Assembly (NCBI GenBank): GCA_963592435.1
Contig: CAVAWT010000016.1
Coordinates: 1 to 34,843 of the forward strand
Direction of reading: 5' to 3'
Length of the DNA: 34,843 nucleotides
Origin: Phoenicibacter sp963592435
GTDB lineage: Bacteria > Actinomycetota > Coriobacteriia > Coriobacteriales > Eggerthellaceae
The notes below the pieces were generated by a model, which saw nothing but the letters and a program-made list of their open reading frames with translations, ran no database searches and had not been told where the DNA came from. The position numbers were made by a program, and so were the translations under genes. Shown here one piece after another: positions 14,981-21,771 of this stretch (position 1 is the stretch's first letter; each line of letters starts with the position of its first letter).

Positions 14981-16264
14981 CTAAATTTTCTCAATTTTTT
15001 GAAGCCCACCCATGTAGGGCACAAGAACTTCAGGAATTGTCACACTTCCGTCCTCGTTTTGATAATTTTCCAAAATTGCAGCCATCGTTCTGCCGACTGC
15101 AAGACCACTTCCGTTTAGTGTGTAGCAAAGGCGTGCACCCTTAAATTTGTCAGGATCTTTATAACGAATGCCTGCGCGTCTTGCTTGAAAATCGGTGCAA
15201 CATGAACAACTCGAAATTTCTTTATAGCCTTTATAGCTCGGCATCCACACTTCAACGTCATAGGTCTTTGCAGCAGAAAAGCCGATGTCGCCAGTGCAAA
15301 GTGTGATGACGCGATAGGGCAGATTCAAGAGTTGCAAAATGTTTTCTGCGTCCGCAGTCATTTTTTCGAGTTCATCAAATCCAGTTTCGGGCGTTGTCAC
15401 TTTCACCATTTCAACTTTACTGAACTGATGCACTCGAATGATCCCTCGAGTGTCGCGACCTGCACTTCCTGCTTCTTCTCTGAAACATGGAGTGAACGCG
15501 CAGTATTTCTTCGGTAGTTCATCTGCTTTAAGAGTTTCTTGTGCATGGATGTTTGTCAGCTGGACTTCAGCGGTCGGGATGAGGTAGAGTCCCTCAGTTG
15601 TTGTTTTGTAAAGGTCCTCCTCAAACTTTGGCAACTGAGCTGTGCCTGTTAAAGTAGTCTTATTAGCAAGTGCCGGAACCCACCACTCTTTGTAGCCTCT
15701 TGAAACGTGAGTGTCGATCATGAAATTGATCAGCGCACGCTCGAGGCGAGCACCCGCGCCACCCAAAACATAGAAACGAGAACCTGTCAGCTTGACACCA
15801 CAATCAAAGTTGATTATGTCAAGATCGGTCCCCAGATCCCAGTGTGGCTTATCCTCAAAATCGAATTCGCGAGGCGATCCCCACCTGCGAACTTCAACGT
15901 TTTCATCTTCATCTTCCCCGACAGGAACATCTTCGTGTGGAAAGTTTGGAACATGCATCAAAAGATCTGTTATTTCTGCGTCGACCCTCTCGCGATCAGC
16001 AGAAATTGTTTCAAGCTCTTCATTGATCTGACGAACGCTTTCTTTCATCGCTTCAGCTTCGTCCTTTTTGCCATCTTTCATCAACGCGCCAATTTGCTTT
16101 GAGTCAGCGTTGCGTTTTGCCTGCAACGCCTCTTCTTTTCCTATTAATTCACGCCTTGAAGAGTCCAGTTCAGAAAAGCGATCTTTGTCAAATTCAGCTT
16201 TTCTGTTTTTCATAGCAACTTCAACTGCATCTAAATTTTCTCGAACAAACTTTATGTCTAGCAT
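14981..16264 (-). CDS. serS: Seryl-tRNA synthetase
   Basis: A class II aminoacyl-tRNA synthetase of 427 residues charging tRNA-Ser (and tRNA-Sec) with serine. The N-terminal long coiled-coil arm spans roughly residues 28-105. Motif 2 is CFREEAGSAGRDTRGIIRVHQFSKVEM, and motif 3 is LNGSGLAVGRTMAAILENYQ. The TAEV segment binding the serine adenylate (LIPTAEVQLTN) is present. The ATG at 16264 is preceded by GAGGAG. It heads the minus-strand cluster of six genes. No T-box leader was seen. A 21 bp palindrome (16339-16359) lies upstream of the gene and matches one upstream of tRNA-Ser. As the genome makes selenoproteins, this enzyme also supplies seryl-tRNA-Sec. Confidence 0.97.
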   Translation of the reverse strand: MLDIKFVRENLDAVEVAMKNRKAEFDKDRFSELDSSRRELIGKEEALQAKRNADSKQIGALMKDGKKDEAEAMKESVRQINEELETISADRERVDAEITDLLMHVPNFPHEDVPVGEDEDENVEVRRWGSPREFDFEDKPHWDLGTDLDIINFDCGVKLTGSRFYVLGGAGARLERALINFMIDTHVSRGYKEWWVPALANKTTLTGTAQLPKFEEDLYKTTTEGLYLIPTAEVQLTNIHAQETLKADELPKKYCAFTPCFREEAGSAGRDTRGIIRVHQFSKVEMVKVTTPETGFDELEKMTADAENILQLLNLPYRVITLCTGDIGFSAAKTYDVEVWMPSYKGYKEISSCSCCTDFQARRAGIRYKDPDKFKGARLCYTLNGSGLAVGRTMAAILENYQNEDGSVTIPEVLVPYMGGLQKIEKI

Positions 16265-16338
16265 TAAAACTCCTCAACTAACTGGGATAAGTTACAGATT
16301 TTATGTTATCACAACTAAAGTTGCTGATCAGCTATAAA

Positions 16339-16359
16339 TAATTTACAAAGTGTAAATTA
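16339..16359. promoter_or_regulatory. 21 bp palindrome upstream of serS
   Basis: TAATTTACA, centre AAG, TGTAAATTA form perfect 9 bp arms. A site with the same architecture, TAAATTACA, AAA, TGTAATTTA, lies upstream of tRNA-Ser (21272-21292). It is also upstream of the divergent dehydratase-like gene. It looks like an operator for a dimeric regulator of unknown identity. Confidence 0.55.
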
Positions 16360-16372
16360 ATAACGTTTCATA

Positions 16373-16386
16373 GGGTCTGTCCCCCC
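16373..16386. repeat. Degenerate GGGTCTGNCCCC repeat copy
   Basis: GGGTCTGTCCCCCC is a single half-element of the REP-like family described at 180-225, with one substitution in the core. Pairing arms are not evident. Confidence 0.35.
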
Positions 16387-16447
16387 TGATTAGCTCGCGA
16401 CTTTAGAATCCAAAGAAAATTCAGTCCTTGGAATGAGCATGTGCGTT

Positions 16448-16453
16448 TATAAT
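16448..16453 (+). promoter_or_regulatory. Possible -10 box of the first dehydratase-like gene
   Basis: TATAAT lies about 95 nt upstream of the start codon. The best -35 candidate, TTGGAA, is only 14 nt away, so the promoter is weakly supported. Confidence 0.4.
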
Positions 16454-16547
16454 AAAAGCATAAAAGATGAATTTCTGTAGTCATCTCTGCGCTTTTCTGC
16501 AAACTTCAACACTAGGATTATGTCTAAAAACGAAAGGGATTTGAATT

Positions 16548-17696
16548 ATGCCAGTTGCACCAACTGAACTACCACGCACTTTTGAAGGATATCAAGAGGC
16601 ACGCAAAAACGGATTTTTAAAAGTTAAAGACTTCAAAGACAACGGCGGAAAGCTCGTCGGCTATCTTTGCACATATGCTCCACTTGAGATTGTCGATGCT
16701 GCAGGAGCATCCGCTGTCGGACTTTGTGGGACGTCTGATGAGGTCATTCCAGCAGCAGAAGAAGTTTTGCCTGCAAACCTCTGTCCACTCATCAAGTCGA
16801 CCTATGGCTTTGCTCACACCGACAAGTGCCCCTACACCTATTTCTCTGACGTCATCATCGGAGAAACAACTTGTGACGGAAAAAAGAAGATGTATGAGCT
16901 TTTGCAAGACATCAAAGACGTCTATGTCCTTCGTCTTCCTCATGACAGAACGCGCTCGTGGGCACGCGATGCATGGAGAGATGAAATTGTCAAGATGAAG
17001 GAATATATGGAAAAGCGCTTCGATGTCACAATCACAGAGGACGACATCAGAAAAGCAACAGTTCGCAGAAACAAGCTTCGTCAAGCAATTTGCGATCTTT
17101 ATGAATTGCAGCTGAAAGGAACGACCGCTTTCACATCAGTTGAGCTCTTAAGCGCGATGGCTGCTGGAAACTTTAGCTTAAACATCGACGACTTCAGAGA
17201 GACTTTGGAGGGCATGGTTGCAGAAAACAAAGGAAAGTGCAACGAAGAAAACGAAAAGAAAAAGAGGATTGTTTTATCAGGTTGCCCTTCAAGTGGTGTC
17301 ATCAACAAAGTCGGAAAGTCAATCGACAACAACGGTGGTGTTGTCGTTGTCAGCGACTCTTGCACAGGTGAGAGAACGAATCGTATGCAAATTGATCCTG
17401 AAGCCGATGACATCTACGGCGCTCTGGCAGACAAATACCTTGACATCAACTGCTCAATCATGACTCCAAACGATGGACGCATGAAAAACACGATTGAGAT
17501 GGCAAAGAAATATAACGCCGATGGAGTCATCGACATGGTTCTCAATTGTTGTCACACTTTCAACGTTGAAAGTGCTTTAATGCAAAAAGCATGTGAGGAG
17601 GCAGGACTGCCCTACCTCAAGATCGAAACTGATTTCTCAGAAGGCGACGCAGGGCAAGTCGACACAAGAATCGCAGCGTTCATCGAAACGATCTAG
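16548..17696 (+). CDS. 2-hydroxyacyl-CoA dehydratase / double-cubane family protein (paralogue 1)
   Basis: A 382-residue soluble protein of the HgdB/HgdC/double-cubane superfamily. Visible ligand-type cysteines are C60 (VGLCGTSDE), C79 (LCPLIKS), C94 (KCPY), C109 (GETTCDGKKKMYELL), C246 (SGCPSSG), C272 (SCTGER) and the pair C334-C335. The family uses iron-sulfur clusters and an ATP-driven activase for low-potential one-electron chemistry. This copy is shorter than the paralogue downstream and differs from it in having Cys246 where the other has TGTP. It may therefore be a distinct reductase or dehydratase subunit. An AAAGGGA site precedes the ATG. Its own terminator follows, so expression can be separate from the downstream genes. 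The substrate is unknown. Confidence 0.85.
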   Translation: MPVAPTELPRTFEGYQEARKNGFLKVKDFKDNGGKLVGYLCTYAPLEIVDAAGASAVGLCGTSDEVIPAAEEVLPANLCPLIKSTYGFAHTDKCPYTYFSDVIIGETTCDGKKKMYELLQDIKDVYVLRLPHDRTRSWARDAWRDEIVKMKEYMEKRFDVTITEDDIRKATVRRNKLRQAICDLYELQLKGTTAFTSVELLSAMAAGNFSLNIDDFRETLEGMVAENKGKCNEENEKKKRIVLSGCPSSGVINKVGKSIDNNGGVVVVSDSCTGERTNRMQIDPEADDIYGALADKYLDINCSIMTPNDGRMKNTIEMAKKYNADGVIDMVLNCCHTFNVESALMQKACEEAGLPYLKIETDFSEGDAGQVDTRIAAFIETI

Positions 17697-17726
17697 GCTG
17701 ACAGGACTACCGTTAATCTAAAACTT

Positions 17727-17762
17727 TTAGCTACCTCCCCGATTTGTGGAGGTAGCTTTTTA
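17727..17762 (+). terminator. Rho-independent terminator after paralogue 1
   Basis: AGCTACCTCC (17729-17738) and GGAGGTAGCT (17748-17757) form a perfect 10 bp stem followed by TTTTT. It separates the two dehydratase-like genes into different transcripts. Confidence 0.85.
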
Positions 17763-17874
17763 ATATCTGTTGTAAAATCTATGTTAACGAGAAGGCTTCT
17801 GCGGCTGACACGTTTTCTGCGAAAGTTTTATTCAACAACTTTTTTTTCATCATTTCTATTAAAGGGAGTATATT

Positions 17875-19146
17875 ATGACAGATTATCATGCAATGTGGGA
17901 AGATTTGGGGATGGACGTCGAGACTCACGACCAGCTTTGTGCAGTGTTGCCACAAGCGTTCGGCGATGTTTATTTAAGCCAAGAAAACAGACCAGAAGCA
18001 ATGGCTTTCTGGGACATGGTTGTTGGAGAAATTCACGGAATTCGTCCAGCAGAGCTCCTTGAGGCTCAAAAACAAGGTCAAAAAGTCTTCGGCACATTTT
18101 GTGTCTTCGTCCCAGACGAGGTCATCATTGCAGCTAACGGAATTGTGACAGGACTTTGCGGCGGATCACAGTTCTGGGTTCCAGGTGGCGAAGAAGTCCT
18201 TCCAAAGAACACTTGCCCACTAATTAAAGCAAGTGTTGGAGCTCGCCTCGGCAGAACTTGCCCATTCTTCCGCATCGCAGACATGTATGTCGGAGAAACA
18301 ACATGCGACGGCAAGAAAAAAGCATATGAGATCCTCGCACAAGACGTTCCTATGCACATAATGGATCTTCCACAAATGAAACGCGATTGCGATTATGCAA
18401 AATGGGAAGAAGAGATCAAGAACTTCATCAAAGTTGTTGAGGATTTCACAGGCAACGAGATCACTCCTGAGAAACTGGCAGAAGCGATTAAAATTGTCAA
18501 CAACAAGCGTCGTGCAATGAAGAGAGTTTATGACTGCAGAAAAGCTGACAAACTTCCAATTTCTGGCAAAGACGTCTTGCTCATGACTCAAATTGCATTC
18601 TTCGATGACCCAACTCGTTGCGCTGAGATGTGCGACAAGCTGGCTGAAGAGTGCGAGCAGAGAATCGCTGACGGTGTGAGCGTGTTTGCGCCAGGCACAA
18701 AGCGCATCATGATCACAGGCACTCCAATGGCAATTCCTAACTGGAAACTTCACCACATCATCGAGACAAGCGGTGCTGCTGTTGTTGTTGAAGAGTGCTG
18801 CACAGGCACACGTTATTATGAGAACCTGGTCGACGAGAGTGGCACAACACTTGACGAGCAAGTTAAAGCTCTCTCCAACAGATATATGAAGAACAATTGC
18901 GAGTGCTTCACTCCAAATGAGGGAAGAAAAGATGACATCTTGAGACTTGCTAAGGAATATAACGTTGACGGCGTGATCGATGCTCACCTCATGTTCTGCA
19001 ACCTTTATGACACAGCAAGCAGAGGCGTGTCACAAGCGTTAGCTGACGCAAACATTCCATGCCTCACTCTCGAGACAGACTACACAGACAACGACGCTGA
19101 GCAATTGAAGACTCGCATTCAAGCGTTCGTCGAGATGCTTGGCTAA
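17875..19146 (+). CDS. Double-cubane-cluster anaerobic reductase (paralogue 2)
   Basis: A 423-residue protein that matches the double-cubane-cluster protein (DCCP) type closely. Segments read QKVFGTFCVFVPDEVIIAA, VTGLCGGSQF, NTCPLIKA, GRTCPFF, GETTCDGKKKAYEIL, TGTPMAIPNWKLHHIIETSG, ECCTGTRYYENLVDE, NNCECFTPNEGR and LMFCNLYDT. In the known family a homodimer holds an [8Fe-9S] double cubane and, once energised by an ATPase activase, reduces small molecules. Physiological substrates are not known. Likely cluster ligands among C95, C114, C129, C144, C309, C342/C344 and C375 are all present. AAAGGGAG precedes the ATG. It is followed by the DUF3343 gene (36 bp) and the activase, which fits an operon of reductase and reductase-activator. 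Confidence 0.9.
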   Translation: MTDYHAMWEDLGMDVETHDQLCAVLPQAFGDVYLSQENRPEAMAFWDMVVGEIHGIRPAELLEAQKQGQKVFGTFCVFVPDEVIIAANGIVTGLCGGSQFWVPGGEEVLPKNTCPLIKASVGARLGRTCPFFRIADMYVGETTCDGKKKAYEILAQDVPMHIMDLPQMKRDCDYAKWEEEIKNFIKVVEDFTGNEITPEKLAEAIKIVNNKRRAMKRVYDCRKADKLPISGKDVLLMTQIAFFDDPTRCAEMCDKLAEECEQRIADGVSVFAPGTKRIMITGTPMAIPNWKLHHIIETSGAAVVVEECCTGTRYYENLVDESGTTLDEQVKALSNRYMKNNCECFTPNEGRKDDILRLAKEYNVDGVIDAHLMFCNLYDTASRGVSQALADANIPCLTLETDYTDNDAEQLKTRIQAFVEMLG

Positions 19147-19182
19147 AAGTCATCAACTTAGGCGTAATAAAGGTTTCACGCT

Positions 19183-19446
19183 TTGTCAAAGGCGACTAAA
19201 TGCTACATTTTAGTTAAAAGCCACACCGATGGGATGGCGCTTTTCGAGTTTTTGAGATCAAGAGATTTCAATGCCCGAGTGGCGCCATCTCCGCGTGAAG
19301 CCAAAAGCGAATGTGGAATGAGTGTTCTGTGCGAATGCTCCGAAATTGACGAAGCAACAAAACTCGCGAAAGACAATGGAGTAAAATTTGAGAAGACGTT
19401 GGAAGTCGAGCAGACTTTTGACATAAACAGGCATAAGTATTGTTAA
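19183..19446 (+). CDS. DUF3343 protein (putative Se/S carrier-like)
   Basis: An 87-residue protein of the DUF3343 family, described as putative selenium/sulfur carrier-like. The fold pattern is CYILVKSHTDGMALFEFL, RVAPSPREAKSECGMSVLCEC, then FEKTLEVEQ and a C-terminal HKYC. Cysteines are at 7, 44, 50, 52 and 87. C44 in the PR-x-x-x-x-x-CG context is the conserved one. It starts with TTG, with AAAGG about 10 nt upstream. Its stop codon TAA touches the ATG of the activase, which implies translational coupling. The pairing with the activase and with YedF just downstream supports a role in handling reactive Se or S species, but the exact job is unproven. Confidence 0.8.
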   Translation: MSKATKCYILVKSHTDGMALFEFLRSRDFNARVAPSPREAKSECGMSVLCECSEIDEATKLAKDNGVKFEKTLEVEQTFDINRHKYC

Positions 19447-20205
19447 ATGAGGAAATCGTTGTTTACAATCGGAATTGACATAGGGTCGACATCAGCTAAA
19501 GCGGCAGTAATAGAAGACGGAAAGTTAGCATACGCTAACGTGATTCCCACTGGGTATAATTCAGTGGATGCAGCTGAGAGGCTCAAAAGCGACTTAACGG
19601 ACGCTGGCTTTTCTCCAGAGAGCGCAGAAAAAGTGATAGCGACAGGCTATGGAAGAATTTCTGTGCCCTATGCAGAAAAGAGCGTCACAGAGATAACATG
19701 TCACGGCAAAGGCGCCGCCTTTCTCTTTGAAGGAGATCTCACCGTCATAGACATCGGCGGACAAGACACAAAGGCAGTTCAGATCAAAGATGGAGCTGTG
19801 AGCAAGTTTTTAATGAATGACAAATGCAGCGCTGGAACTGGGAAGTTTTTGGAGATAATGGCAAATCGCTTGGGACTCACTTTGACTGAGTTAACTCATC
19901 TTGCACAGTCAGGCGAGGTGACTCCGATTTCTTCTATGTGCACCGTTTTTGCAGAAAGCGAAGTCATATCTCTAATCGGAAAAGGCGAGCCACGAGAAAA
20001 CATAGCGCGAGGCGTTGTTGATAGTGTTGTGACAAAAGTTTGCAGTCTCGTAAACAGAGTCGGAGGAACGAATTTTGCTTTGACTGGTGGGCTTTGCGAT
20101 GAGCAAACGATCGTCGACTCTCTTTCAAAAGAATTGAAAGCTCCAGTTCAAACTTGCAAAAATGCGAGGTATGCTGGGGCAATTGGAGCTGCGCTTTGTT
20201 CTTAA
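19447..20205 (+). CDS. Acyl-CoA dehydratase activase / double-cubane reductase activator
   Basis: A 252-residue ATPase of the BadF/BadG/BcrA/BcrD (HgdC) family. The ASKHA-fold phosphate motifs are GIDIGSTSAKAAVI (residues 9-22) and DIGGQDTKAVQI (102-113). C127 (NDKCSAGTGKF) and C165 (SSMCTVFAES) are the two ligands each subunit gives to the single [4Fe-4S] cluster held between the monomers. The C-terminal ALTGG helix is present. It couples ATP hydrolysis to electron transfer into its partner protein, here probably the double-cubane protein upstream. It begins directly after the DUF3343 stop. It might serve both paralogues. Confidence 0.93.
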   Translation: MRKSLFTIGIDIGSTSAKAAVIEDGKLAYANVIPTGYNSVDAAERLKSDLTDAGFSPESAEKVIATGYGRISVPYAEKSVTEITCHGKGAAFLFEGDLTVIDIGGQDTKAVQIKDGAVSKFLMNDKCSAGTGKFLEIMANRLGLTLTELTHLAQSGEVTPISSMCTVFAESEVISLIGKGEPRENIARGVVDSVVTKVCSLVNRVGGTNFALTGGLCDEQTIVDSLSKELKAPVQTCKNARYAGAIGAALCS

Positions 20206-20233
20206 ACGTTTTAATTTGGTGATCAATCTCTTT

Positions 20234-20257
20234 TATAATGAGTTTTGATTCTCAAAA
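20234..20257 (+). promoter_or_regulatory. Probable promoter and palindrome before yedF
   Basis: TATAAT (20234-20239) is followed by TTTTGA, TTC, TCAAAA (20243-20257), a perfect 6 bp palindrome at the expected transcription start. It would allow the yedF-like gene to be controlled apart from the activase. No good -35 was found. Confidence 0.4.
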
Positions 20258-20307
20258 TGAAAGAGATTTGCACATTTATTGGTTAAATTTTGAAAGGAAA
20301 GAAAGAA

Positions 20308-20646
20308 ATGAGCGGAAAAGTTGTTTTGATTGCACAAGACAAAATGGGTCATGGAGATGATGTGTTGGGCGAAAAGCTCATGAAGGCATTCATCTATGCG
20401 CTGACAGAGGCAGAAGAGAAGCCAAGCCACGTTCTCCTCTACAACGGTGGTGCCTATCTCACTCAAGAGGGCGCAGAAACCGTTGAGGACTTCAAGAAGC
20501 TAGAAGAGGCTGGTGTTGAGATTTTGACTTGTGGAACATGCACAGAATTCTTCGAGATTTCAGACACAGTTGCTGTCGGCAAAATCACGAATATGTATGA
20601 AATCGTTGAAATTTGCACAGAGGCTGACAGCGTCATCCGTCCGTAA
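20308..20646 (+). CDS. yedF: YedF-like protein (DsrE fold, selenium metabolism associated)
   Basis: A 112-residue cytoplasmic protein matching the C-terminal DsrE-like half of YedF. Evidence is KVVLIAQDKMGHGDDVLGEKLMKAFIYAL, HVLLYNGGAYLT, and the paired cysteines of ILTCGTCTEFF (C75 and C78). Full-length YedF carries an additional TusA-like domain at the N-terminus, which is absent here. YedF tracks with selenium-using genomes and is thought to be a sulfur- or selenium-transfer protein. Its reaction is unknown. The ATG at 20308 is chosen for its AAAGGAAAGAAAG purine-rich site. A TTG six codons earlier overlaps that site. It lies 102 bp after the activase and has a weak terminator after it. 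Confidence 0.85.
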   Translation: MSGKVVLIAQDKMGHGDDVLGEKLMKAFIYALTEAEEKPSHVLLYNGGAYLTQEGAETVEDFKKLEEAGVEILTCGTCTEFFEISDTVAVGKITNMYEIVEICTEADSVIRP

Positions 20647-20662
20647 TTAGCAAAGAATTACC

Positions 20663-20686
20663 AGTTAGCAATAGCTAACTTTTGTT
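20663..20686 (+). terminator. Weak terminator after yedF
   Basis: AGTTAGC, loop AATA, GCTAACT are followed by TTTGTT. The 7 bp stem is AT-rich and the U-tract is interrupted. Confidence 0.5.
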
Positions 20687-20714
20687 AAATTACCAATTTT
20701 TTTGGATTTCTGTC

Positions 20715-20742
20715 TTGAAACTCAAGATTTTTTGTGTATAGT
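20715..20742 (+). promoter_or_regulatory. Promoter of the ferredoxin gene
   Basis: TTGAAA (20715-20720), 16 nt, TATAGT (20737-20742), about 65 nt upstream of the start codon. Confidence 0.65.
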
Positions 20743-20807
20743 GCTTATGTGAGTTATTATTAACTTGACATTTGCAAACTAAAAGGAAGAAGTTAAAGGA
20801 GTAAAAC

Positions 20808-20996
20808 ATGCCACGTCCTATTTTAGACACTGCAGAGTGCATTGCATGCGAAGTCTGCGTTGAAGCTTGCCCACAAGGCGTCTTGGAAGTCAAGAGCGAT
20901 GTCGTTGAGGTTGTTGCAGAAGAAAGCTGCATTGGTTGCGGCGACTGCATGGAAGAGTGCCCAATGGGTTGCATCACTGAAATCCAAGAAGACTAA
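20808..20996 (+). CDS. 2[4Fe-4S] ferredoxin
   Basis: A 62-residue clostridial-type ferredoxin. Two C-x2-C-x2-C-x3-C-P motifs (C11, C14, C17, C21 and C41, C44, C47, C51) each bind a [4Fe-4S] cluster. A ninth cysteine is C55. It carries low-potential electrons in the cytoplasm. It has its own promoter and a strong terminator, but lies next to the activase and double-cubane genes, for which it is a natural electron donor. A strong AAAGGAG site precedes the ATG. Confidence 0.95.
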   Translation: MPRPILDTAECIACEVCVEACPQGVLEVKSDVVEVVAEESCIGCGDCMEECPMGCITEIQED

Positions 20997-21045
20997 TTTT
21001 TAAACAAGAATAATAAGTTTTAATCCGATAACTTATTAAACGAAT

Positions 21046-21078
21046 AAAAGGAGGCTTTCTTCTTAAGCCTCCTTTTTT
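21046..21078 (+). terminator. Rho-independent terminator after the ferredoxin gene
   Basis: AAAGGAGGCTT and AAGCCTCCTTT pair around a 7 nt loop and are followed by T residues. Confidence 0.88.
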
Positions 21079-21108
21079 GTTGCCCTAACGAAACCTGAAC
21101 CATTTCAT

Positions 21109-21136
21109 GAGGGTCAGACCCCCCCCCTTTTTTTTA
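21109..21136. repeat. REP-like repeat, half copy with homopolymer tracts
   Basis: GAGGGTCAGACC runs directly into nine C (counting the last two of the motif) and eight T. Only one arm of the family hairpin is present. The run of C may vary in length. Confidence 0.5.
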
Positions 21137-21167
21137 ATCTTCTTCCCAACCCTTACACCCCAACACT

Positions 21168-21188
21168 TCAATGGTGTCAGACATCTTT
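21168..21188. repeat. 21 bp dispersed repeat, copy 1
   Basis: TCAATGGTGTCAGACATC plus TTT is identical to 24405-24425, and in both places GCAACAT follows within about 20 bp. The two copies flank the region of tRNA-Ser and the first large secreted-protein gene, in the same orientation. Confidence 0.6.
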
Positions 21189-21271
21189 GCGGTTTGCGCA
21201 ACATGAATTGAGAAGTAAAGACTAGTTCAACCCAGCGTAAAAGGGAGAAATTCCCAGGATCAGTCTGATAT

Positions 21272-21292
21272 TAAATTACAAAATGTAATTTA
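21272..21292. promoter_or_regulatory. 21 bp palindrome upstream of tRNA-Ser
   Basis: TAAATTACA, AAA, TGTAATTTA has perfect 9 bp arms. It ends 31 bases before the -10 box, so it lies just upstream of the -35 position. It has the same design as the site upstream of serS at 16339-16359. Confidence 0.55.
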
Positions 21293-21323
21293 TTTCGTTA
21301 TCTTAAAAGAATAAGAAGCGTGG

Positions 21324-21329
21324 TATAAT
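21324..21329 (+). promoter_or_regulatory. -10 box of tRNA-Ser
   Basis: TATAAT lies 26 nt before the mature tRNA 5' end. The -35 is poor, which may mean an activator at the palindrome upstream. Confidence 0.6.
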
Positions 21330-21355
21330 TTTTGTGGCTTGTTTTATTAGTTTTT

Positions 21356-21447
21356 GGAGAGATGTCCGAGCTGGCCGAAGGAGCACGATTGGAAATCGTG
21401 TATGCCCCAAAAGGGTATCTGGGGTTCGAATCCCCATCTCTCCGCCA
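21356..21447 (+). tRNA. tRNA-Ser (anticodon GGA)
   Basis: A 92 nt class II tRNA. The acceptor stem GGAGAGA/TCTCTCC, anticodon stem CACGA-TT-GGA-AA-TCGTG, a long variable arm (TGCCCCAAAAGGGTA) and T-arm TGGGGTTCGAATCCCCA are all present. Discriminator G and the CCA end are encoded. It reads UCC and UCU codons. Confidence 0.97.
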
Positions 21448-21552
21448 TCTGCTTTTCGAGGCACCAATCCTTCGCGTTTTCTTGCTCACTTACGTAACGA
21501 AGTACGCTACGCTCGCAAGACACGCGAATTATCGGCACCTCGAAAAGCAGAT
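21447..21552. repeat. Long hairpin starting at the tRNA-Ser CCA end
   Basis: ATCTGCTTTTCGAGG (21447-21461) and CCTCGAAAAGCAGAT (21538-21552) are perfect 15 bp inverted repeats. Inside, TTCGCGT..TCTTGC pairs with GCAAGACACGCGAA. The first base is the A of the tRNA CCA. The size, the outer end and the core (CACTTACGTA..CG) match the hairpin at the tmRNA 3' end (1792-1900). Confidence 0.7.
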
Positions 21553-21593
21553 TATTATTTCTCGCTCGATTTCCACACGATATTATCTCTCAC

Positions 21594-21672
21594 CCGAAAC
21601 GCCCAATCAACCTAAAGGCACGACCAGTCGGTCAGCGAGCTTTGTTTTCGAACAAACTTGCTCACTTTGTTA
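21594..21672. repeat. ~200 bp intergenic repeat, deleted copy
   Basis: CGAAACGCCCAATCAACCT is followed by CGACCAGTCGGTCAGCGAGC and TTTGTTTTCGAACAAAC. These blocks match the minus strand of units A and B, with the TTTGTTTGCAG part lost. It lies between the tRNA hairpin and a REP-like copy. No gene is seen in 21553-21771. Confidence 0.5.
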
Positions 21673-21710
21673 TGGGGTCAAACCCTGTAAATACCAAAAA
21701 AAAAGGGGGG

Positions 21711-21755
21711 GCTCAGACCCCGTGTATTTCCCCTGCGTACGGAGGGTCTGACCCC
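21711..21755. repeat. REP-like hairpin, GGTCTGACCC family, full copy 2
   Basis: GCTCAGACCC (21711-21720) pairs with GGGTCTGACC (21744-21753) around a loop with TATTTCCCCTGCGTACGG, close to the loop of the copy at 180-225. It is preceded by A9 and G7 runs. It lies 17 bases before the stop codon end of the following convergent-read gene. Confidence 0.7.
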
Positions 21756-21771
21756 TAGTTAAGTTAAATAA

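Noticed and set aside
16265..16340. T-box leader upstream of serS
   Set aside because: No TGGNACCGCG-type T-box sequence or terminator/antiterminator pair was seen.
21332..21751. A 139-codon frame covering tRNA-Ser and downstream repeats
   Set aside because: It overlaps the tRNA gene and continues through repeat elements. It has no coding features.
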